A program made the position numbers and the translations under genes. A stretch of DNA of 64,000 bases, taken from positions 20,027,203 to 20,091,202 of the forward strand of contig JABBOT010000005.1 of assembly GCA_016165875.1 (NCBI GenBank). The letters run 5' to 3'. Source of the DNA: Acanthopleura granulata. Taxonomy: Eukaryota > Mollusca > Polyplacophora > Chitonida > Chitonidae. The number at the start of each line of letters is the position of its first letter. Position 1 is the stretch's first letter. Below are positions 1 to 10,026 of the stretch, piece by piece. The notes beneath the pieces are model-generated. The model saw only the letters and a program-made list of their open reading frames with translations. It searched no databases and had not been told where the DNA came from.

Positions 1-1987
1 GCCATGAGTGTTCTTACATTTGCCTGTAGGGTGGTGCGATACAGCCTTCCCATTGTGAATGGTTACTGTTATAAGTTGGTCTAGTTGTGCAGCAGGTGTC
101 CTGTCACGTCGACTTCAGTGATTCTGGTTTCTGTTCACGGCAGCACGTGAAAGCCTAGGTAAGCAGATCGTCATGCAGAACAGTAGGCGGAAAGCGTCGG
201 TGGTGAGACGATCAGCTGTCAGCATGCAATAAATAACGTGGTGTTTTTTGCATTGATAATGGGGTGTTTTCTGACTGATAACATGTTTTCTCACTGGTGA
301 TTCATGGGTCAATCATTGATAACATCACGGTGTTCATGAATAATTCAGTGTTCTCTGATCGACTCGGTGTTTTAATCCTTCTGCTTTCATGGTGTGACAT
401 GTTTGAAACAGTAGGTATTGAACATGCATACCTGTAGCATGAGTTTGTTCAGTTTAGATGTAAAAAGACATAATATTTAATGCTCACAGTTAATATGTAG
501 GCATCCACAGTAATGCCGTGTTTTTCACAATTTTTCATAGAGGTTTGGAAGTGCATTTTAAACAAGAGATACTGTAAAATGACCTTGGAGGTTAGACGTG
601 ACCTTAAAACAAAGCCTCACCATTAGTGGCAACAATCAACATGTTTGTATTTCAAAGTAATGTCTCCTTAAATTGCTTTAACTTTTTGGGAGCTGCAAAT
701 ATCTTTTTCTAACTTTCATTGCCACCCAACCCATGGTGTTTCATGAATTAACCTAGGAACGAATAAAACGCTTTCCTCCTCCTCAGCAAAGTGGTCCAAA
801 TTATGGACTGCTTTGTTCTTTCCTTAAATCTGTCGTACTGTTTTGGTACATGTGTGCTCACGAAACCTTACGAGAGCAATAACACTGCATAGTCGCGCCA
901 GAAAGTGTTATGATATGGATATCTTGTGTAGCCCAACACAGTATCCCATTACCAAATTTTCCGTTCAGTTGTCAGCACTCTGCCTCCGGCTGTATAACAT
1001 AGCTGTACGTGTATGAACATCTGTGATGTAAGTAAAGGTATATGCTACGTCACACCTGCCATACATGCACTAGACTTTGATTTGCCAAACTGAAGAACAT
1101 TGTTTCATCTCAGATTCAGCTTTCAAGTAAACTCTCCACTCAAGATAATTGTCAGATGCTGGTAACGAAGAGGTTGCTGATGTGTAATGAGTTTATCTGT
1201 TCTGTTTTTATGATGGACAAGTGTTATCCTAGGGATATGAAGCAGATTAACATTTTGTGTTTGTGTGTAGGTAATAACCTAATTATTTTATCCTGCAACC
1301 TCTGGTACATATGTTAGCAAAGAAAGAAAGCATACACTTGGGAACTAAAAGTTTGTTCTGTAAAATTTTGTTGGATTTGAGGTTGATTAACTTCATGGTT
1401 TCTAACCCTCATTGAGTTTTGGGTTTTTGATCTGTTTGAATCATCAGATACGGGCTTAGCATGGCAGGGTTTTGGTGATGGCGAGTTAGGAAATATTTGC
1501 GTGACAGGTTTTGAAATCATCAGTTTATTCACACTATTGGGTGCAACATTTTCAGTGTGCTGGCGTGACAAGTTTTGAAATGTTTAGTGAGTTGGCATTA
1601 AAAGATTGGAAGTCTTCAGTGCTTGAGCATGGCAGGATTTGAAACTTAGATGCAGTTCCATTGGCTGATACAAATATATTAGATACAAAGCCAAATGTGA
1701 GCTACAAGTAAATGACTTTTATGAAGAGGAATATAATTTATTGAAGTAATTTAACTATTATTTGATAATTGTGTGTGAGAGGAGCTTATTGCTGGTGTTA
1801 AGTTGGAATTTATGTAGTACATATGCAAGAAAAAATTAACTTTCAGTGTATATAGTACTTCAGATATGTAAAAAGTAAATTGTGCCTTTGATGATACAAA
1901 CATGAAACTTGGCACATAGTTATAAGGTATTTGGATGTAGAGCCATCCGTGATTTGCTCTGTGGCTGCAATATTCCAGTGTGGCCTC
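1..1987. other. PHKA upstream intron, no exon recognised
   Basis: This AT-rich stretch should be intron of the + strand PHKA gene, because the next exon at 2914 is internal. I saw no conserved exon. Around 1440-1645 there are loose copies of a motif like GGCAGGTTTTGAAATC, a degenerate local duplication. Confidence 0.5.
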
Positions 1988-2580
1988 CATAGACCTCCCT
2001 CTGTAACGCCTTCTACAGGCCCATACCCACCCTGTGTAACGTCTTCTAGAGGCCCATACCCACCCTCTGTAACACCTTCTAGAGGTCCATACCCACCCTA
2101 TTTAACACCTTCTAAAATCCCATACCCACCCTCTGTAACACCTTCTAGAGGCCCATATCCACTTTCGTTAACACCTTCTAGAAGTCCATACCCGCCTTCT
2201 CTAACACCTTGTAGAAGCCCATACCCATGCTCTGTAACACCTTCCACACTCTCTTGCAGAAGCCCATACCAACCCTCTGTAACACCTACTGGAAGCTCAT
2301 ACCCACCCTCTGTAACACCTTCTACAAGCACATACCCACCCTCTTTAACACCTTCTAGAAGCCCATACCAACCCTCTGTAACATCTTCCACACTCCCTTA
2401 TAGAAGCCCATGCCCACCCTTTATAACACCTTCTACAAGCACATACCCACCCTCTTTAACACCTTCTAGAAGCCCATACCAACCCTCTGTAACATCTTCC
2501 ACACTCCCTTGTAGAAGCCCATGCCCACCCTCTATAACACCTTCTAGAAGCACATACCCACCCTTTGTAACACCTTCATA
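1988..2580 (+). repeat. Minisatellite array, left arm (inverted copy of the PHKA exon-derived repeat)
   Basis: About 17 units of 33 bp, with some of 45 bp, read like TAACACCTTCTAGAAGCCCA on the + strand. They are the reverse complement of the array at 3052-3900. Every unit is a multiple of three, so all frames stay open and give a false proline/serine/threonine-rich ORF. The order of variant units mirrors the right arm, including 45-bp units that retain the segment deleted in the 33-bp form. The array lies in the intron just before the PHKA exon at 2914. Confidence 0.9.
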
Positions 2581-2849
2581 GACATGTATTTGTGGTACAT
2601 TTTTGATGATTTCAAACCACATGTGTGAGAAGTTTTATATAGCTTTACATGTAAGTCTATCAGATACTCACCTTTACTATGTTACAGTGCCTAGCAGTCA
2701 CCTTTCAAGATTCAAGATTGCCTCCATCATCTGTAGTAATATTAGATAAAACAAATCAAATATGTAGAAGTGTTACAAAATCTGCTTCAAATTCTCCAAT
2801 CAAGTGAACCATTTCATAATTCATACAACATCCAAAGACATAAATGTAG
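2581..2849. other. Intronic spacer between the left array and the duplicated splice acceptor
   Basis: AT-rich intron sequence. It is not part of either array arm and contains no recognisable exon. In a folded transcript it would lie in the loop together with the following PHKA exon. Confidence 0.5.
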
Positions 2850-2913
2850 ATGATCCACATTGACCGAGTTGTATCTTGTAGGTGATCCACACTGACCTAG
2901 TTGTATCTTGTAG
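2850..2913 (+). repeat. 32-bp tandem duplication of the PHKA 3' splice site
   Basis: Two adjacent 32-bp copies (2850-2881 and 2882-2913) each end in TTGTATCTTGTAG, the acceptor used for the exon at 2914. The exon itself starts with a third partial copy (GTGATACACACGGAC against GTGATCCACACTGAC). The acceptor AG therefore occurs at both 2881 and 2913. Confidence 0.85.
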
Positions 2914-5900
2914 GTGATACACACGGACAGTATTCCCCTGGACCTTGGTCAACCGTTGGAGGATGACAGTGCTGAGGAAGAGACAGAGGACAAACAGGGA
3001 CAGTGGCTGAGGAGAAGGCGGTTGGACGGGTCACTGAACCGCACACCTGTGGGCTTCTACAAGGGCGTCTGGAAGGTGTTACAGAGGGTGGGTATGAGAT
3101 TCTGCAAGGGCATCTGGAAGGTGTTACAGAGGGTGGGTATGGGCTCCTAGAAGGTGTTACAAAGGGTGGGTATGTGCTTCTAGAAGGTGTTATAGAGGGT
3201 TGGCAAGGGCTTCTACAAGGGAGTGTGGAAGGTGTTACAGAGGGTGGGTATGGGCTTCTAGAAGGTGTTAAAGAGGGTGGGTATGTGCTTCTAGAAGGTG
3301 TTACAGAGGGTTGGTATGGGCTACTGCAAGAGAGTGTGGAAGGTGTTACAGGGGATGGATATGGGCTTCTAGAAGGTGTTACAGAGGATGGGTATGGGCT
3401 TCTAGAAGGTGTTACAGAGGGTGGGTATGAGCTTCTAGAAGGTGTTACAGAAGGTGGGTATGGGCCTCTAGAAGGTGTTATAGAGGGAGGGTATGGCCTT
3501 TTACTAGTGAGTCTGAAAGAAGCTACAGAGGATGAGTGTGGGCTTCTACAAGTGGGCCTGGAAGGCATTACAGACAGTGGGTATGGGCTGCTAGAAGGTG
3601 TTACAGAGGGTGGGTGTGGGTCTGCAAGGTGGTCTGGAAGGTGTTACAGGGGATGGATATGGGCTTCTACAAGGGAGTCTGGAAGGTTTTACAGAGGGTG
3701 AGTTTGGGCTTTTACAAGGGGGCCGGGAATGTGTTACAGAGCATGGATATGGGCTTCTAGAAGGTGTTACAGAGGGTGTAGGCTTCTACAAGTGAATATG
3801 GGCTTTTTCAAGGGGGTCCAGAATGTGTTACAAAGGATGGGTATACGTTTCTAGTTATAGAGGATGGATATATGCTCTGTAAGGGGGTATGGGAGGTGTT
3901 CCATTGCTGACATAAGTTATTGTATTGTAGACATGAATTATGTTCACATCAAATCTGAAGGTTTTATGGGACGTGAACAGTTTCTAAAAAGTTGTGCGAA
4001 AATTGCTATTTTCAGCTGAAGTACGTATTTCCAAAAATGTATTTTACTGAAATAATCTGCAGCAAATTTCTGTTGCTTTGCAGAAACTGATTGTTGAATG
4101 AAGAAGCATTTAGTTTTCCTTACTGTTTGCACCGTTTAAGTAATCTTGCGCCAGTATCTTATCAATGTGAATATGTTTCTAACCATCTCTCCAGTGCCCT
4201 GAACTATACATTGAAGACCACACGCTGAACCAGGCATTAACAAGAGAGGTGAGTTTGTTTGTTTTTTGTAGACGAGTGTGGGCTGGGGCATCATGTCTGT
4301 GATGCCTGTGACATGGCATTTCTGTGAGGCAGCACTGTAGATGTAAAGCTAGTGACCTTAGAACAGGCTTGCCCAAGAGTCAAAGTGCTGTTAAATGTAC
4401 AGTGTGTAGATTTAAGTTTTCTGCTGTGGTAGATGTCTGTTCGTAAATGTAAACTTACTGGGCTTATTACATTGTAACTTTTTGACTTGAGCTAATAATT
4501 GCTTTATGGAATTAGCCCCATGTGGGTAAATGTAGGAATTTTCTACTGTGTCATTTGATTGTTAGTGAATGTAAGAATCCTCTGCTGCACCAGATATTTG
4601 TTAGTAAATGTAAGAATCCTCTGCTGCGCCAGATATTTGTTAGTAAATGTAAGAATCCTCTGCTGCAAGAGATATTTGTTAGTAAATGTAAGAATCCTCT
4701 GCTGTGCCAGATATTTGTTAGTAAATGTAAGAATCCTCTGCTGCGCCATATATTTGTTAGTAAAGGTAAGAATCCTCTGCTGCACCAGATATTTGTTAGG
4801 AAATGTAAGAATCCTCTGCTGTGCCAGATATTTGTTAGTAAATGTAACTTATTGGGCTGTAAGATATGCATTCTGCCTAATTTAAGTGAAAAATGACATC
4901 GTGGAATCGGCTTCATATGGCAAATTGTTAGAATTTTCTGATATATATATAACATGATATATTATAAAGGTTTAAGGCTGTGTGTAGCTGGGACTGATTT
5001 TACAAATCTAGTGTGAAAAGAGTCAAAGGAAGAAATCTGATTGTGAACACTTTATTATAGACCACAGGAGTGGAAAATGCAAGTGCTAAATTAAGACAAT
5101 GCTTTGGGAATTTCATCTTGCATAGAACTTAAAATATTTGAAATTTGAAAAATAACTGAAATTTAAAAAAAGTCATGTTGTGCAATCAGCCCCAAATTCC
5201 TGACACTAAGATCTGTTTCTATCCAGATGACCGCAGGGGAGCTGAAGTTTGCCCTGCAGGTGGAAATGGTGTTGAACCGTATACCACAGCCGGAGTATCG
5301 CCAACTGAATGTGGAGGCTCTGATGATCATCGCCCTGATGGTGGAGAATGACCAGAACAACAAGCTGAGACTGCCCCAGACCATCCACGTTGACCATCTG
5401 GTCAGGGAAGCCAACGCTCTCTTCCTGGAGGACCAGGTCAGTTTGTACAGGGTAAACACCCCTTTGGACAAAGTGGTATGACCATGTTTTTCATGTTATA
5501 TAATACTGGACAGAGGCCACTTGGGTCATACCACTCCCAACAAAGGCTTGTTTTTCAAAAATGTCAGGCATCTGTTTACTGGCTTGCAAGGTAGGCAGGT
5601 TACCTGTGACCCAAGCACTCTGGTTGCTAATTGTTCATATATTCAGAAAGACTTTTCCAATGAGACCTCTTTGACTGCTTGTTACAGCTAAAAAATCTAT
5701 ACAGAAGGAAAACCAATTGAGGTGTGTTGAGACATCTGTTTTTCATTGACCTTTTTATTTTTGAAGGCCATTACTTTGGATATATATGGAACTAAAAACA
5801 GCATCTGATCTTATGTTTTCTATATGTCTTACTTTTCAGCACATGCCTGCTAATGTGGCAAAGACTCTTGAGGGAGCTGCCAAGATCTGCCTCCATTTTT

Positions 5901-6016
5901 ATGACAGCGCTCCCAGTGGAAGATTTGGAACATTGTCATACCTGTGCCGGGCTCTGGCTAAGAGTTTACACCTGCCCATGGGAAATGATGACAACCTGGA
6001 ATGTGTGGTGAGCTGA
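2914..6016 (+). CDS. PHKA: Phosphorylase b kinase regulatory subunit alpha, C-terminal exons (partial gene)
   Basis: Four exons, all phase 0, encode the last 204 residues: 2914-3087, 4195-4248, 5227-5436 and 5840-6016 (stop TGA). Each intron has GT-AG ends (donors GTGGGT, GTGAGT, GTCAGT). Recognised family signatures are [12 protein letters not shown] and [14 protein letters not shown] in the first exon, the 18-residue linker ending in LTRE, then [13 protein letters not shown] and IPQPEYRQL, and finally [11 protein letters not shown] near the end. The joined exons match vertebrate PHKA in spacing without gaps across the first two junctions. The protein is a regulatory subunit of the (alpha-beta-gamma-delta)4 kinase that activates glycogen phosphorylase. 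It ends in Cys-Val-Val-Ser, a CaaX farnesylation box as in mammalian alpha and beta subunits. Alpha is preferred over beta because of the APSGRFGT and QPEYRQL forms. Upstream exons lie before the window. The intron after exon 2914-3087 begins with an unusual minisatellite made of copies of that exon's end. Confidence 0.93.
3052..3900 (+). repeat. Minisatellite array, right arm: amplified PHKA exon end plus 5' splice site
   Basis: The first unit is real coding sequence of the exon 2914-3087 ([12 protein letters not shown]) followed by the intron start GTGGGTATG, 45 bp in total. About 20 further units follow in the same orientation. Most are 33 bp, with 12 bp removed from the middle of the 45-bp form, and the rest are 45 bp. 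Most units keep AGGGTGGGTATG, the exon/intron junction. Units become more diverged after about 3490. Overlapping ORFs rich in Gly, Leu, Glu and Val are by-products of the unit length. Confidence 0.92.
3088..3093 (+). promoter_or_regulatory. 5' splice site of the PHKA exon, with a second in-frame copy at 3133
   Basis: GTGGGT at 3088 gives a phase-0 join to the exon at 4195 and restores the family sequence KVLQR-CPEL. The same hexamer recurs at 3133, 45 bp on and still in frame. Its use would insert 15 residues beginning [10 protein letters not shown]. The third unit carries an in-frame TAG, so later donors would truncate the protein. Confidence 0.75.
3901..4194. other. PHKA intron remainder
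   Basis: Unique AT-rich intron sequence between the array and the acceptor CTCTCCAG at 4187-4194. No other feature is seen. Confidence 0.5.
4552..4855 (+). repeat. 39-bp minisatellite in a PHKA intron
   Basis: About 7-8 head-to-tail copies of a 39-bp unit (AATCCTCTGCTGCACCAGAT, then ATTTGTTAGTAAATGTAAG). Copies are highly similar, differing mainly at the CACC/CGCC/AAGA/TGCC site. Degenerate flanking copies occur near 4410-4460 and 4530-4560. The unit is 13 codons, so several frames on both strands remain open; these ORFs have no family resemblance and lie inside an intron. Confidence 0.93.
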
Positions 6017-6751
6017 GCAGGGAGTACACAAATCTGAGCTGTGAGAGAAGGGAGATCTCCTTCTTGGAAACATGATATCAGAGACTTGTGCACACAGCAG
6101 AGTATGGGCAGACTCAAAGTATGGAGTGACCAGCCAGAAATTTCACCTTAAGAAAACATGTGACAAACTGCTTTGGAAAGATTCACGATTTTACGTGTGT
6201 GTATGGTGCATTTGTGTTGATGCTTTAATGCTTCTAGCAAAGCAAGCTCTTCAACTGAACAAACACCTGTCTTGACAAGTGATTAGATATTGTTTCTCCA
6301 CTGTATAACTGTAACTGGCGATACACATTGTATCCTTGTTCAGTTCCACAACGCTTACTCCTTGAATTGAGATCGGAGTTGGATTACAATGGCACTTTTA
6401 ATTTGACCAGGGTGTCATCTGAGACAGATTCACTGCAAGGCTGCCTTGCAATAGTGAGATTCTATTAGAGATATTCAATAGAGCTTGATCCACAGCAGGT
6501 ATCAGTTTGCCTTGTCATGCCTGCGCTACTCCAGCTCAAGTAGCTTTTTGGGACACGATGAGAAGGCATCATATTTTTTTATCCCTTGAGGTGGTGCTGA
6601 TGAGAAGAGGACCTTGAGCCATCGTTACATCAAAACTTGATTATAGCGCTACGTGTACAATGTTGCAGTGTTTCAGTTTCCATTGTGATGTCGTACTGTC
6701 TTTAATGGGACATTATAATGAGTTGGGAAAGGAACATTTGACATTAATAAA
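6017..6751 (+). other. PHKA 3' UTR with candidate polyadenylation signal
   Basis: The region follows the PHKA stop codon. The first good AATAAA on the + strand is at 6746-6751 within ATTAATAAAATG, about 730 bp after the stop. Assigning it as the poly(A) signal is inference. Confidence 0.5.
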
Positions 6752-6759
6752 ATGATGTC

Positions 6760-7800
6760 AAGGCCCTGCTGTCTGATGGATCATTTGATGGATCTCCATT
6801 CAGGTGAGGGCACTGAAACTAGTCATTAGAGAAAACACATGTAGATTGCTGACTGGGGAGTTAAGAAGAACTTGCATTATATTCCCCAGAATAATGAATT
6901 AATGTGAAATCAGTGGAGACTGCGGTTTAGGGTAACAAAAAAAAAGAGAAGAGATGTATCAATAAATCAGGTTTGCAAGAAAGTAAGAAAAAAGTCGTGG
7001 TGACATCTAAGATCATTGAAGACTTTGGAAATGTTTGGTAAAGGGAAATGTTTATCCAGGCATTAATACAAGCATTATACTGTATAATACATGTACACTA
7101 TACATTAAACGAAGATATTGAGTTTATAAGTACGTCAACTTGCAGAAGTTAGCTCTTTGGTACGTGTGGTCACTGCCTCAGCATTGAGATTAACTTACAC
7201 AAACATGATAAACCAAGTGTCGTGTAAGACAACACACAAATTACTAAGCTTTGGTCACACGAGACATCATTCGGTAGTGTGTGAATGGGATGTATGTTGA
7301 TTATGGAATAACTTTCTTCATGTTCACTGTAGCTTTTTTCTGTGACTGAAGGTAACTGCTTGCATAAAAATGTGAAATACCCATAATAGAGAATGATTCC
7401 CAATACATTTTAGAAAAATCAAGTCAAAAGAAAAAAAGTCAAAAATTTTTAGCAAAACTAACATAGATTTGTTTTTTGTTTTTTTTTAGTTATGTGGTTA
7501 GGGAGTTATTAATGCTTCTTGTTCAGTACGTGAGTTTTGCTGTCATAATCTGAATCTCCAGAGTCAAATAATAAATTTTCAGTGAAATTTTATATCACAA
7601 CACAAGTATGAATGAAGTTATGGAAAGTATCCCTGGAGTTAACGGATATGTTTGCTGTCAAACAGGAGTTTTTGCAGAGAACTTGTTCTGTAAAGTGAAA
7701 GCAGACTTGAGTTCCTTTTAACCATGCTTACCAAGGGATGATAAGGTAGCTGTGCAAAAAGCAAAGAATTTCTCTGTTGTGCAAAAAAATTATTACTTCT
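6760..7800. other. Intergenic, nothing recognised
   Basis: AT-rich sequence downstream of PHKA with no conserved exon, RNA gene or clear repeat. Confidence 0.4.
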
Positions 7801-7803
7801 TTT

Positions 7804-7992
7804 ACAGTGAGTTCAATTCCAGCCCATGCTGGCTTCCTCTCCGGCCGCATCTGGGAAGGTGTGCCAGCAACCTCCGGGTGGTCGTGGGTTTCCTTCTTAC
7901 GGATGGCCGTAATGCTGGCCGCTGTCATATAAGTGAAATATTCTCGAGTACGGCATAAAACACCAATCAAATAAATAGATAAATAAATAAAT
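7804..7992 (+). mobile_element. SINE family 1, 5'-truncated copy
   Basis: It starts at the B-box-like GTGAGTTCAATTCCAG and continues through the body (GGCTTCCTCTCCGGCC, AATGCTGGCCGCTGTCATAT, GAAATATTCTCGAGTACGG) to the tail ACACCAATCAAATAAATAG with a TAAATAAATAAAT repeat. The tRNA-like A-box part is missing. Confidence 0.85.
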
Positions 7993-9777
7993 AAATTTTT
8001 ACAGTGAGATTATTATATTATCGTGACAACTTTTTATGTGATCAGATTGGAATTATGGCATTGTGAGAACATACTGCTTGATTATATTGACATTAATGTA
8101 ATATGGTAACTATTGCTGTTATCATATTTCAATGAAGCAAAACATCATACGAGAGCTTATATGGGAATTCAGTAAGAGAACTTATCGAGAATGTAATACA
8201 AGAATTTAAATGTATATGAGAACGTAATACAAGAACTTATCAAATGGTCAGATTTGTAATAATGTGAGAACGCAGTAAGCTAATGGTGAGATTAGGAGCA
8301 TTGTAAGATCTGAACGTAAAAAATTTTTGGTTAAAGTTCAGAACTTGAGAGGATTTTAGTATAATGCAAGATCATATCATGTGGTCATATCGGGACACCC
8401 TAATGAGTTTGGAATGTACTCTTTGTGTTGGTTATATTTCTTCAGAACAAATATGTATGTAAATTTTGCTTGAAAGACTTTTCCCAAAAGTATGTTACAT
8501 GTACAGGAAGGTTTCCCGGAGTGTGTGTCTCAAATCTGTGATGTGTTTGGCAAGCAGACGTATATTGTATCATAATTTCTCTAATTTTCATTCGTACCAC
8601 TGCCAACAAAATGTCACATTTCTATCTCAGCGTTTTAAGAAAATACGGCATTCATTAAACTGATTAACCATGTGAGAAAAAAGAAACGACGTATTCCTGT
8701 AACAGTTACGGGCATATTGGTTAAAAAGGGCAGACCAGATGTTTCAAATTTTCGGGTACGTACCACCTGTACATCACATGTAACAAGTCACACGTTGTGG
8801 GATGGTCAGACAAATGTAGTCTGGATGTTGCAGCAGGCAATCTTTCTGGATGTGGCAACAGGCAATCGGGAAGCATTCCGCAGAATGAGTTAATCGCAGA
8901 GATCATGTCAGTTTATACAATCAGCCGCCATGCATGTTGTAATTACATCTTTGTCATTTTAGCTCAGATGATTCTTACACTAAATTCATTTCTGAGAAAC
9001 TGTTGAGTATTTTCCATGAAGTTAACAGAACCTTTTATCAGTTGTCCCTGAAATACACAAGTTGGAAATGTTCTATTCCAAGGTGTACAAGTATGTTTTT
9101 TCAAAAAAATTTAACTCCCAGAGTTTGATTCTCACTTCCTTGATTTAAGTCCACGGCCCTGGTGAGAATGGAGAGTGATGCGTGAGTGGTCGCGTAATGT
9201 TGTACTGTAAGGCCTGATCGTGTTGGCAGTCATGTATGTAACAGGATTGTCGCATGATGTAAAATGTTTTTGTCTTGGTTGGTTTATCTCTCTTTTTCTT
9301 GTCTGTGTTCTGTAGACATTGAAGGAATGTTTTCAAACATTTATTTAGAATTTCCTAAAGCTGTTTTACTTGGTACATGTATTCTCCATACGCCTACATG
9401 TATGTGTATAATAAACACCAATTTTGTTTTTATTTCAAATTCACTTTGTTGTTCATGTTTCTGTGTTTCATTCTTGAATGCTATGTGATTGTTTCACCTA
9501 CGGGACATTTAATTCCGTGCTGTGGCATCTTGCAACCAAAGGAAAACAGAGAAGATACCTGTCTCCAGTTTCTTATACTAATTACCTCATATCTATGGCT
9601 TTAAATTTGTACTCTTGGTGTTTCTTCTAATAGAAGACATATTGGGATAGTTAAGTATTGACCGGGCCAGAGTGAGTATACTGTGACAGGATGGGGTGTC
9701 ACTCATATCTAGTGTATTAAGCATGGCATTCCAGCAAGACAAGCTGCACTAGAGTGAAATATATCATAACTAGGACT
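7993..9777. other. Intergenic, loose local repeats
   Basis: No coding exon is recognised. Around 8150-8290 a motif like GAGAACGTAATACAAGAACTTATC recurs two to three times, and near 8815-8870 a short segment (GGATGTTGCAGCAGGCAATC against GGATGTGGCAACAGGCAATC) is duplicated. Confidence 0.4.
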
Positions 9778-10026
9778 GGGGCCTCTGTGGTCGAGGGGGG
9801 CTAGTGTATTAGCGCAGCATATTGACCCTGGTGCCTCTCACCAATGCAGTCGCTGTGAGTTCAAATCCAGCTCATGCTGGCTTCCTCTCTGGTCAGTCGT
9901 ACATGGGAAGGTCTGCCAGTGGATGATCATCAGTTTCCTCCCACCATAATGCTGGCGGCCGTTGTATTTATGAACTATGAACTTAAGTACAATGTAAAAC
10001 ACCAATCAAATGAATAAATGAAATAA
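9778..10026 (+). mobile_element. SINE family 1, near full length
   Basis: It begins GGGGCCTCTGTGGTCGAG, has a tRNA-like head (TTAGCGCAGC, then GTGAGTTCAAATCCAG as B box), the conserved body and the tail GTAAAACACCAATCAAATGA with AATAAATG. It is diverged from the other copies, so it is an older insertion. Confidence 0.85.

Noticed and set aside
1..110. Possible PHKA exon after TTTGCCTGTAG near position 29
   Set aside because: The short open stretch (VVRYSLPIVNGYCYK) matches no part of the family that I recognise.
1931..2622. Long ORFs on both strands rich in [11 protein letters not shown] or [11 protein letters not shown], looking like a mucin- or silk-like repeat protein
   Set aside because: The unit (33 or 45 bp) is a multiple of three and derives from the PHKA exon end, so open frames follow automatically. 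The array is intronic and the reading sense is opposite to the source exon.
3003..3795. ORFs with [12 protein letters not shown] repeats after the PHKA exon
   Set aside because: This is a frame-shifted reading of the exon-derived minisatellite. Splicing at 3088 to 4195 restores the conserved PHKA sequence, so the repeat is intron.
4522..4955. Three overlapping repeat ORFs ([13 protein letters not shown] type and others)
   Set aside because: These are artefacts of a 39-bp unit inside a PHKA intron; there is no family resemblance.
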